Source of the DNA: Euptelea pleiosperma
Taxonomy: Eukaryota; Streptophyta; Magnoliopsida; Ranunculales; Eupteleaceae
Reading direction: 5' to 3'
Assembly (NCBI GenBank): GCA_035048495.1
Contig: CM068552.1
Location: forward strand, 23,562,154 to 23,626,153
Length of the DNA: 64,000 nt
Shown: one piece after another, positions 48,601-60,600 of the stretch
Layout of the letters: each line of letters opens with the position of its first letter
Numbering within the stretch: the stretch's first letter is position 1
The notes under the pieces: generated by a model
Databases searched by the model: none
What the model saw: only the letters and a program-made list of their open reading frames with translations
Told to the model about the DNA's origin: nothing
Position numbers and translations under genes: made by a program

Positions 48601-51600
48601 GGCTTCTATCCCCTTCTTTAGCTGATGGCCAAACAACTGGTGTAGCCCTATCGATGGATATATCTAGGCTGACTAAATAAGAAGTATCTTCGTCCTGAAC
48701 GGCAACGGTTCTAGGAATATCTTTCGCCTCGCCTCCTACCTTCAACTGGAGGGCACTCAAATCCGTTCCCGCTGTTGAGGCGATGTCTACATCCACCAGA
48801 CCTCCCATCCTCCCTCCGATTTGTTCGAACATCTTTCTGTTCTACAAGTGAAAAGGCAACCCCCGGACCAAGATCCATACTGGAGAAGAAGACCAATATG
48901 AGGAGATCGCGTAAAGAGGGTCACCATCTACTCAGGTAGATAATATTGTAACCCACCCTTATGGACGTTAGATTGCACAAAAAAACCAATGTTTCCCGAT
49001 CATCTGCAAAGAGAAGCCTTCTTTTATCTCCACAAGGAATGAGATAAAAGAGATTCGAAGCTCCTGAGATCCATGTCAACGCAATTGCGATGGCCTGCCA
49101 GTTGGAATCTCTAGATGAAGACTCACAAATCACCGCGTATGACCACCTCTCCTCAGTCCATCTATCAAAACTGGCTGCAATAGTGTTGGAGATTGTAGTT
49201 TCCTGAAGATTCTTCTCCTCCGTGGTCGATTGATTCCTCCCTCTCCTTCCATCTCGAAGAGAAACCTTCTGGACCTCCGTCCGAGCAGCCTAGTAACGAA
49301 GGATAGTAGAGAGACAGTTCACCACCGAAGACCAACCTTCGCTGTTCGACCCTTCTGGAAAGCAGAAAACCAGGTTCCTACCCTGGTAGTGAACTCTGCC
49401 AGCTGGATAAAGTTACCCTTTCCGTTCTTCCTCACTTCAGCTATGAAAGTCCTGCTCTGCACCACCGTCTTCCTCCTGATACCCCTCAATGCCTTAGTAG
49501 CCTCCTCGAACAGGTCCACCAACCAAAGCCCGACCACGGCTGGAACATCTGCCTCTTCCACCCACCGTTTGCCTTCTTCCCTGATGCGAATCAACGAACT
49601 TCCTCCTTTGCTGATCAGGGAGAAGGCAAAAGATTCCGCCCCCACTTTAACCTTCATTAATCTCCTCCACTTTAACCTTCAACAATCATCTCCGAATCAG
49701 ATTTCTAAAAATAACCGTTTCATCGCCGGAAACTGACGAACGGTCGGAAAGAGCAGAACTTTGGCAAGGAAAGGAGAATTTACCAGTGAATCAACGTATC
49801 TTTAAAGGGAAGGACCTTACTCATAGTTACATAAGATTTACATGTTAAAAAAAACAACATAAAGAACAATATGATAGAATTCTCATAGCTGCAATAATGC
49901 GCATCTGAGTTCTTAGAGAGTGGACAGAATTACTTGATATCTTAAACATAGTTTATAAGAAGTTCTAAGACATCAGGGTGGATGATTTGTTTAGTGATGG
50001 CAAATACAATCACAATTCAATTGCTAGAATTCGAAGATTATAAAAAAAGATGATGCCATAAAGTTGTGTTCCCAAATACATAGTAAGGTGTATGAGTGTA
50101 TCAAAAGCTCCAGCTTGTACAGGATTAAGATATACCCAATCCAATGTGGTTATGCAGATCTAGGTCAAGCTTATAGAGCTAGAGTATTCACTTGGTTTAA
50201 TAGAAGTTTGGCATATGTACAGGACTACGAAGACCTCTAATCTCAGTCTCAGATTCCATAATGAGGATCTGGAGCAAGGCAAGGGGGAAAATAGATCGGT
50301 GAAACCAGGGGAGGTGTTGGTGAAGGGTGGGGTACCATCCTATGCTGAGATAGCCACCAGAGGAGTTAGACAAGGGATGCGGGTCTCGGATCTGCCTATT
50401 CCGGGGAAGAGTGGAGATTACCCCTCTATTAGGGTTCCAAATCATGCTGTTCAGAGAGGCAAGGAATTTTTCAAGTTTGCCCTTGTGTGTAGGCTGGACC
50501 TCAAGAAGATAACCTTAGCCGATCTCACAGCCAAGGTTGTTGATAGGTGGAAACTTTTAGGAGACTGGCGGATCACTCCACTTGGGAAAGGGTACGTTCT
50601 GTTCGGATTTGAGTTTGAAGCGCCCATGAATGCTGCTTGGTTTGGGGGGCCTTGGATATTTGGGAATCAGATACTCAGACTGAGTAGATGGTTGCCAAAT
50701 TTCCGCCCAGAGAAATAGACGCACTCCAATGCATTAATTTGGGTCTGTTTTCCAGGACTGTGTATGGAATATTGGGAGCCCGAAGTTCTGATGGCTATGG
50801 GTAGAACAATCGGTCACCTGATTAGGATAGATCAGAGCACGCTGCAACGAAAATATGGGTATTATGCTAGTATTCTGGTGGATATTGATATCTCTCACCC
50901 TGTTCCGGAGAGGATCCTTGTGGAGGTAGAGGACTACAACTTCTGGCAATCAATAGAACTTGGGAAGATACCTAAGATCTGTAGCCATTGCAAGATTGTA
51001 GGGCGCCTGGTGACAGAGTGCAGGCACATTCAGAACACGTTGAAGGAAGACCTTAGCAAGGAGGCTAACGACCAAAACAAGGGTGATTCTAAGAAGGTGA
51101 AAACCAAGAACAAGAGGAGGAAAAAGAATAAAAATACAAAACAAGTTGAGGTGGATACAGAGGTGGAAACAGAGATAGCATATGAAGGAGAGGGTGCGGA
51201 TAGGGCTCTAGACAAGGATGGTATGCAAAATCTCCAAGATCTACCGGACAATCTAATTAAGGAGAGTTCGGTGACAAGGGAGAAGAAGAATCTAGTCTTG
51301 AATGAAGAACTTGGTTTGGTGGATGGGGAGAGGACATCTCCAAAATCTGAACATCCAGGCCAAGCTGGGAATGATAATATGGAGATATCTCCATCCATGG
51401 TTTTGGAAACTCAAGATGAGGAGATGGCTTAGGTTACACTGATCGAATCCACAAGCAAACTGCATAAGAAATCAGTACATGAAGCAAAGATGTTGGCCAC
51501 ATCTGCACTTTAGGGGGATAGTGTAGAAAACGTAGAAGAAGATGAGACATGGTGGGTGCAAACTAGGAAATGAAGGGTGGCATTGCCTCAATGGAAGCAA

Positions 51601-54600
51601 CAGACACTCTCCCTGCCCACTACGAGATCCAAAACTAGATGATGACCCCAGTCGAGGTACTATGTCAAACTGGAATTCCTAAGCTAGAGGCTGATAAATG
51701 TTCTTTTCCTCTTCTGTTCACTATGATAGGAAGGAATAAATGTATTGTTCTTGGTGATAGTTATAACTTCCAAGGTTTGAGATGGAGTACTAGACTTTTC
51801 TGGTTGGTCTTTGCATGGAAATGTCACATTAGGGGTGGTATGGTGTTTGGTAGAGAATTGAAAAACCTTGGACTGGGATCATTTCCGGGGAAAGCACCTA
51901 AGATCAAAGAATGCAAATGGTACCCCCCTGATTTTGGCACCATCAAGGTAAACTGTGATGGGGCATCGAAAGGCAATCCAGGAGTGGCAGGATATGGGTT
52001 GACCTACAGGGATACAAACAACTCTTTACTGGGTGTACTTGTGGGTAACCTAGGGATCACTACTAGTTTTATGGCTGAATGCAGGGCAATTTGTCACGGG
52101 GTGCAACGGGCACTAGATGAAGGTTGGGATCGCTTATGGGTGGAGTCTGATTCAGAAGCAGCGATTCATGCTTTCAATAATGGGAAGATTCCATGTCAAA
52201 TCAAGGGCCAGTGGGAAATGATCATAGGGAGACTGGAATATCTCTTTCTAAGCTCCACATGGCGTGAAGTTAACTTCAGTGCAAATGCATGTGCTAATTA
52301 TGCTTGTACTATTGCACCGGGAGAGGCACAATGGTGGGGACATAGGCTGCAGTTCCTGAGATGCCTGGAGGAGCCTTTTCGATCGTACTATAGATTTGTT
52401 TAGCGCTTTGCTTAGCGTGTAGCATATGATGGATGTGAGTCGGGGTGCCAACCTGGTTGGGATCCCTTCAAACATTATGATGCTTTATCCACGCTTTGTT
52501 CTTCTCTATTGTAACTTCCTTTATCATAAATACAAATTTCTTACTTAGCAAAAAAAAAAGTTAAGAGAGACACAGTAAATAGGTTGTGGTTGTGGTATTC
52601 TGTCCATAGGAGATATTTGTAGCATCTACTACTGCCTCTTATAGGTAGCAATTATTTCACCTTACACAAACTTTCCTATTCATGGGATTGAAGTAACAAC
52701 ACCACTGTACATGAAGATACCAGAAGTCTGGGACAAAAAAAAGATCTTAAAACAAAATACACTTTCTCTTGGATGACCACATCCCATTTAAATAGGAGAC
52801 TTTAGTTTAATTAGGACTTTACAATTAAAGTTAGATTTTGTTTCCAATTAGGATTTTTGAGATTGATTAAAGTAGTAGAATTGTAGTAGGAGTTTCTTAT
52901 GTTAGTTGGATTAGAATTAGGAAAGTTAAATTAGAGAGTTTTATAAATAGTGATGTGACCTTTGATTTTAATTATGAATGAAGAAATATAAAATTTCCTT
53001 TGAGAAATTTCGTTGGTGCAAAGCCACCCTCTCTTCGTGCGAAACCAAGCTCATCATCAACAAAAATTCTATTCGATCGCGGAATGGTCTCCCGTCCTAC
53101 ATCAAATTTGGTATCAGAGCAGAAATCCTGATACGCGTTCGAGTTCTCAACTCAGACCACCATTGAAGATCTTTTTCTTCATCGTCTGATCATCGCCCGC
53201 CATCATTTTCTCCACGCAATTGGCACCATCAGACCCTGCTGTGCGTCGTACCACTCTCGTCCCTTGCTGTTAATGGCACCATCAGACCCTGCTGTGAGCC
53301 TAGTATGCTTTTAGCATTTATTTAGTTAAATTATATGACTATTTGACATTCATATGTGAAACGCTATGGCTCTCACACATGCATCCACATGTACAATTTG
53401 TTATCGATCCTGATTTTCTTATTCTTAAGGGTTGTTTATAACAAGTTTTGAGAGTGTTCATGCTTGTTTTATCATTTTGGAATATAGCATGCAAGTTTCC
53501 CACGGTTCCCATAATTTTTTTGTAAACAAATATGGCACGGTGGAGGCATTTATAGCGAAGACAGTAGCTACTCTTCATCATTGGGGTGATATCCTAAAAG
53601 AGTTCATATGATTCAGACACTCCAATTCTTTGTTTCTAACACTATTTTAATTGCTGACTTGTACAATCCTCTTTGAAGGTTAATGAGTTGTATAGTTCTT
53701 TTGGTTGCAGGTGTTTTCCTCATCTTTATGAAAAAGGGGAGTGCTTTTCCCACTCCCTTTTCTACTTCATCCACTTCTTCTAATAGGTTTAACATCGGCT
53801 AAGTCGAAACTACCCTTTTCAGTTTAAAAGAGGATTTACAAGTGAGAAGGGTATTTTTCTTTTATATGATGTTAAAAGTGTTAGAAGTGGTGGATAAAGT
53901 AAAAAGCTATGTAACAAGGACATGGACACGTGTGTCAGTATCTGACATGGATACGGAATACCAGACATGCTGACCCCCACAAACCCAATATGTTGACATG
54001 TCTGTACAGTTCATCTTTACGTTGAAAGATATATCTTTCAAACAAGGAAATAAATTTCGGTTTCGAGGTTTATTTCGACCAACCCGGAAATGGAAATATT
54101 TCGTGGAAATATTTCGACCAGTGTGGAAATAATACATTTTCGTGGAAATGATGGAAATAATGTGGAAATGATGGAAATATTATATAAATGTTTGTGGAAA
54201 GTATGGGAAATGATAAAAACAAGCCTAAAAACACTCATAAACTATCAAACCATAATATACAACCATACGTAGTGTGGAAATGAATAACCATAGCGGTCTA
54301 TAATGGATTGGTCTTCTATATATATATATGGAAATGGGTTAAATGATCAAATATGGGATTTGTAGTGCTCAAATGGGACATTTCCTACCTTCGATCGAAA
54401 TGTTTCTATTGATGTCGAAACATTTCGACCAAAATAATACATATTTACACCGTCAATTGATCGAAATTTACTGTTAACACGAAATATTTCGACATGTATG
54501 GAAACATTTCGTGTATGTATTCTTTCCTGTCGGTAACCTAGAAAATGGAAATATTTCGCGAAATATTTCGTTAATTTCGGGAAATTTATTTCCTTGCTTT

Positions 54601-57600
54601 CAAATACTTTATTCTATGTTAAATATGCAATATAAAAAGAATGCATTTAGGTTAAGCTAATATACATTGAAATCATATAAACCATATACAAATGGTAGCT
54701 GAAAACAAATTCCGACACAGCACATTCTTAGAAAATGGATTGTCCTTGTTATATAGATCTAGAATGACCGAGCCTTCATTATTGGAGGAGATATCTCCAT
54801 GACTTGCTTTACCGAGGTTTATATCACATCTTAACCTCCTTATTTGATTGTTTGGTTGACGTTCAAGCAAGCGCTAGTTCATTCCATGGATAAGCGATGC
54901 AGTAGCGCCTATTGAGGCACTGTTGGCCCATGGACATTCTTGATACCTCTATGGGATGCCTTGACCATAGTCGTCAACTTGGAGTGAATGCCGAGAGATG
55001 TTTTGGCTCTCCTGCTCACCCAAATCTCTATAAATAGTTGGAGAACATGATCTCCATTAGTCTTCATAGTATAGTTGTTACTTCACTCTTTCTGTACCAC
55101 ATCCATAGAAAATGGCCACTCAACATATCCTCTGGAGAACAAGATTCCTTATGGGGGAAGGGCTAGTGGACCAAGCACCATAACTCTGTAATCAATGCAT
55201 GCATTGCCGGGGCTAATTTGGCCTTTCTTTTCCTGGTTATCTATGTAAGGCAACTGAGCACTAATTCTATGGAGAGTGGTTATTTGGAGACATCTAGGTA
55301 TTAGGTTGTGGGTACACTAGTGATTTTGGTTGCATGCTACCTTTGGCCTCTTGGGTACCAGAGCTAGGGTGAGCACTGAGCACTGAGCAATTATCTGGAG
55401 ATGTTTGATGTTAGGTGGTGAGGGCACTGCTGGTTTTGGCTGGAGGGATATAAAACCTTCTATTTTTGTAATGCTTTATTCATTTTATGTGTGTTCTTAG
55501 ATTTGTTCTTATTTATGTATGCTACATGCCTGCTAATTCCAATGTCATTCTATGTTATGACAGTTGTCTATGACTTTAGAACCATTTTCCTAATCCATCT
55601 ATCATAGCAATTAATAATCATTCAGACAGTTTTTAATAAATAAGTCTTCCCATAATTTTATCTCTTGATCTTTGTTGCAGGCAGCTCGAATGCGTTATGT
55701 ATTTGAAAATGAGCCGTATTGCCTAAATTTAATCGATACTCCAGGGCATGTCGACTTCTCATATGAGGTATATGAATTTTTCTCATTAGATCTTCAATTT
55801 GAAACTGATATTCTTTTTCTTTCTGTTGTGATATGACAATGATGGATGTGAGAAAATTGAAAGTATCAATGAACCATCGATTCTTTTTCGTTGGTCCCTG
55901 TTTGGGCTCAAAATCAATAGCCATTGGTAGAGAAATAATGCTCTATCCACAGTGATATGAAGCTTAACCCCATCAATATCATGTGAATAGGTACTTTAAT
56001 TTGCAATTTAGAAGTGATTGTAAGGTGCAATCAGTAATATGGATGCAGATTGAAGGGAGCTGCTCGGCATATTTAAGATGGGAGTGTTATTATTTGGCAA
56101 CCTTCAGTTGATGATTGATTCTTTTAATTGGCCACTTATCTAAATCATTTTGTTGATGAAGATGTTCTTTCAGGCTGTTGTTTTATCTTTCTATCATTGA
56201 AGCACATCTTTTTCTAAGCTGATTCACAGCCATCAAAATATGATTTACTGATATTTTGTATTATAAGGATGTGATGCTCTAGATTGTAGATTTATTTAGG
56301 GTTTCAGCACAACAACAACAAAGGAGGAAAATAAGGAAAAGTGAAGTGAATCATAGAAGATGAGAGAAAGAAGAAGAAGAAGAAGAGAAGAGATGATGCA
56401 GGTGAAAAAGGGGAGAGAATGTGCACTTCGTTAAAAGTGCATGGTCTTCCCTAAGTTGCTTATATTCACTTTGATTTGATGGGATTGCTCAAAATTGAGT
56501 CTTGGGAGAAGATGAAGAAGAAATTGAAGTAACTGTTGTCAGGGGCCTACTTGTAATATCTTATATTCTGCAGGGAGGTCTTTGTAATATATAAACTTCA
56601 CTTAATATATTGAAAGGCGTTGAACACATATAGCCATAACTGGTAAACAAGAGTTTGATCGAGCTTGAGACACATATGATCTGAAGACCTGTTTGACCAA
56701 TTCAACTTTGGACCTTTCATTTAAAGTTGAAGAGGGCTGCTTCATTGAGGCACTTGTTAAAAGCTTCAAGAGCATTTGGGTGGACGGGCCTGCCTCCTAT
56801 GTTCTTGTCACAAGCAATAACCGAGTTAAAATCACCAATAACCATCAATGGGTCATTGATAAGCTGCATGTATTTAACCATTTTGGTCTTTGACTTCACT
56901 GTATACAGGGGTTGTTTTGGGAGTTCACAAAGGTGCCCTCTTTTATATCTTCTTGTCCATCTAAATATTTGGACTTCACAATTCTGCTGAACTAAATCAT
57001 GTTATCTTCCAGACACTGTTATTGGTTTGTGTATATTCTTTGTAATCATAATATATTTTACATATTGTTAGCCTAACTTGATTATAATACTGTTAATTGG
57101 TGGGTTAAAAATCCTGCTTTGTTTGATGTCATTACTTACTCGAATTCTTCATAATTTTTCTGCAATATTTACTCTAGATGCAAATTAATATTTATTAAAC
57201 GAAAACTTTCATGATAATATTTTTTAGATTGCCTTCTTGTCTTACTGTTCCATTTGGTGACTAGGTTTCTCGTTCTCTCGCTGCTTGTGAAGGTGCCCTC
57301 CTTGTTGTAGATGCTTCGCAGGTGCACTTTTTTCTCTCTGTAGTTTGCTAACATTCCAATTTAAGCAACTTTGCTTACTATAATGATCTTCTGGTTTATA
57401 ATTTTTCTTTATTATCTTCTTATTGGTACAAGTCAAATTCTGTCGTCGACTCTAAATGGGGTCGCAACAGTTTTTTTATAACACAGTTTGAAGTTTTTTT
57501 TATTATTAATTTTTAAATTTTTTTTAAGTGAGACATTATTTATTTGCTGGTGTAGTTATATACTTATATCCCTTGTGATGCAGGGAGTGGAAGCACAAAC

Positions 57601-60600
57601 TCTGGCTAACGTTTATCTGGCTTTGGAGAACAACCTAGAAATCATTCCTGTAAGACCGTCTTTTTTGCTGCTTTTTATCCATTAAAGAGTCATCTCTTAC
57701 TAGTTTCTTTAATGTTATTCTATAAGCTTATACTCATTTGAAAATTTTCTCACCAACACCAACAATTTCATGGTTGTACTCATTATTTATCTGATCACAT
57801 AGAAATGATGCTAGATTTTTTAATACAGTACCCACCCTTGTGATACTAGAAGTAATCGTAGTAAGTGTTCTTATTTCTTTTCTGACATCTTCTATGAGCT
57901 ATGGACAAGGTCAATGTTATCTTTTACTATTTATAAGCTATAGAATTCATATTATTCCTTAGTGTTCCGATGAGAAGTGTACCATTTTAAACAAAATAAT
58001 GGAATTAAAACCATTGGCTGAAATGGTTTCCATAAAAGATTTGAGGTAAATTCTCTTAAACAGAGTTGCCACAGTACCACAACTTTCAGATGTATTATGT
58101 GCAATCAATGTTATCTATTACTATTTATAAGCTCACAAAATTCATATTATCCATTAGTGTTCTGATGAGAAGTGTACTGTTTTAAACAAAATAATGGAAT
58201 TAAAACCATTGGGTGAAATGGTATCCATGTAAGATTTGAGATAAATTCTCTTAAACAGAATTGCCACCGTACTACAACTTTCAGATGTATTGTGTGCAAT
58301 TTATAGTATTGGATCATAATAGTACTGGCCTAAGAATATCTATACTTCATGTTGTAATCTTACTTGTGCCCTAGAAAATGACATGTTTTAAAAGTACTTC
58401 ACAATTTTGCAAAGTACTTTTGGAACATGTCATTTAAGCTTTTCTTCCGGTGCCAACCTATGATACCTGGATACTTTAAAATGCTTAGTGTGCACATGTT
58501 GACACGATTTGATACTGATACTATACTGGATATTTTTAAGTTGTAACAAGAAGTTTCCTCATTTCCTATTGTACCACTGCTAAGTACTTCTTTTGTCCCC
58601 AAAATATATACATTATATTATAAGGATCTTACTATAATACATATACAACTATTACGAGTTTCATTCGGTTAACATATTGGATGGGATAGTCATATCCGTA
58701 TTACTTATCAAATAAAAAAAAAAAAAAATAGTCATATCCGTATCCATGTCCTGGGTCTCGAGAAAGGAGATGTCCCTGCTTCCCATATATGTGTCCATAT
58801 TCGTATCTGTATTTGGGCATCTTAAAAGCCAACTCTAAGCATGTTTTTGAAGAGCTTTTGCACCAATGTTTAGTATGATATCATCATCAGTAGCTACATT
58901 ACCTGTTGTATGGACCTGTTTTGCATCATATGGACACTGTTTTGTCCTTGTTAATAACAAATTTATTTGCATATACTTTCAACTGTACATTTAACAAAAG
59001 TACCTACATCTATTACAGGTTTTGAACAAAATAGATCTTCCAGGTGCTGAACCGAATCGCGTATCGCAAGAAATTGAAGAGGTTGGTGTAGGACATGATT
59101 TCATTTACTTCCGAGTGGAGGAGGATTGTGTAAACTTTGTTGATCACACGTTGTTAATTGAAAACATGGATGCTGGTAAAGCTAATGCAAATAATTCAAG
59201 TTTCTTCTCTTAGAAATTAAGCTTCCAATCAGTAAAAAGATCTTTCCACCCATAGTTACTGGTGAACCGTTTCACCTCCCAAATACTTGATTTCCTACTT
59301 TTTTCTTGCATTAATATAGTTCAGTTACAATTGTAAAATTTCGTATTTTATACTTCCATTTCTCACCTTATTTCCTGCATTTGTTTCAGTATTTGGTGAC
59401 TGTGATCCTACAACATTGCTTAACATGTACATTGAAAGAGACAATGTGAAGTGCAAGAAAGTTTTAGAATAATTTTATATTAACATGGGATCATTGCTTG
59501 TAGGTTGTTGGATTGGATTGTAGCAATGCAATTTACTGCTCAGCTAAGGTTAGTTCAGAATTGATTTAGTATTTTATGTGAATACATAGTATTGTTTTCT
59601 ATATTTCATAAAGAAGCATTTAAAATATTCATACTAGATTCTAACTAGAGTCTATTTCATCATTACATTGAGATTAGGGAGTGTTCCAATATCTTTTCGT
59701 TGTCTTTTTTTTTTTCTATTGCAGGAGGGAATAGGTATAACTGAAATCCTAGATGCCATTGTTAAAAGGATTCCCCCGCCCCAGGATACTGCTGAAAATC
59801 CTCTAAGGGCTCTTATATTTGATAGGTATCTGCAATAGCCTTCTGCTGGACCCTTTCCATGCTGATACATGCTCCTTGTTATATTATGCTGTAATGTTCA
59901 CAGTTTCCTTCTTTCTTAATTTATATTATGGTCCCTGAAATTATCTTTTTATGTCATTTTGAATATATGGTGTTAATCAAGGCATTCTCTCTAAATTTAT
60001 ATCATATATTTAATAAAGTAGCATTGAAATTTTTTCTCTGACTTTATTTGGTTCTTATTCTGGCTTAGGAATAGCCTCTTGAACAACGTCTGAAAAGTGA
60101 ACTTCCCAATTATCTGACACAAGGAATCTGTCTAACCTGCACATTGGGGGTGATTCTTGATTGTAGGACCACGTAAACTGAGCACCATTAAGAGGAAGGT
60201 CCATCAAATTGTTCCGATCCACAGAGTACACAGTCACGCATACATCTAGTGATCCTACGTCCACCTCTCTTCTCGAAGGAAAATCTGATGCATTAAAGTT
60301 GCCCCCAATACACGAAGAGACATTCCACAAGCTGTGGACAAGATCCAACTCTCTTCATAATTCAAACCGCAACTACAAGCATGTTTATTGCACTTACCTT
60401 TAAACCCCTCTGCTAGGCTGAATTTACTAGATGTGAGAATAGGACAGGAGGATCGATATGTGGAGTTGCTAGATTGAGATAACAACCCACAAGCTACTTC
60501 CTTACCTTTAGAGGAACCCTTGGGACCAGACGAGTCATTTGGCGCTTTGGTTCCCTATTCTCATAAATGAAACACCCTTCATCTTTTCTCTATTGTGGGT

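Larger units (their letters stand above)
36969..49740 (-). mobile_element. Outer L1 LINE, full length, split by a second L1
   Basis: The L1 reads on the - strand, with its poly(A) tail as T11 at 36969-36979 before GATAAG, ORF2 ending near 37130, and ORF1 up to about 49657. It is interrupted at 38918/45291 by another L1 of the same family. Without the insert it is about 6.4 kb, the same as the insert. ORF2: endonuclease ([23 protein letters not shown]), RT, zf-RVT. Damage: one base lost just after the ORF2 start, CAG to TAG at about 45731, TGG to TAG at about 45293, TGG to TGA at about 37188, and several breaks in ORF1. The 5' boundary is approximate and no target duplication was found. Confidence 0.85.
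50215..52559 (+). mobile_element. Internally deleted L1: ORF1 and RNase H only
   Basis: A + strand L1 of a different subfamily. ORF1 is at 50215-51432 and an RNase H domain at about 51890-52400, ending in a poly(A) tail (TTAGC then A10) at about 52550-52559. Endonuclease and reverse transcriptase are absent: ORF1-like sequence passes into RNase H sequence within about 300 bp (51432-51790). Without RT it could only have moved with a partner's enzymes, or the deletion came after insertion. The 5' boundary is approximate. It lies in LepA intron 2, in sense orientation. Confidence 0.8.

Noticed and set aside
59082..59213. Open frame continuing past LepA exon 6 to a stop at 59211
   Set aside because: A GTTGGT donor at 59082 and exon 7 joining in phase give the family sequence EEVVGLDCS; the continuation does not match LepA.
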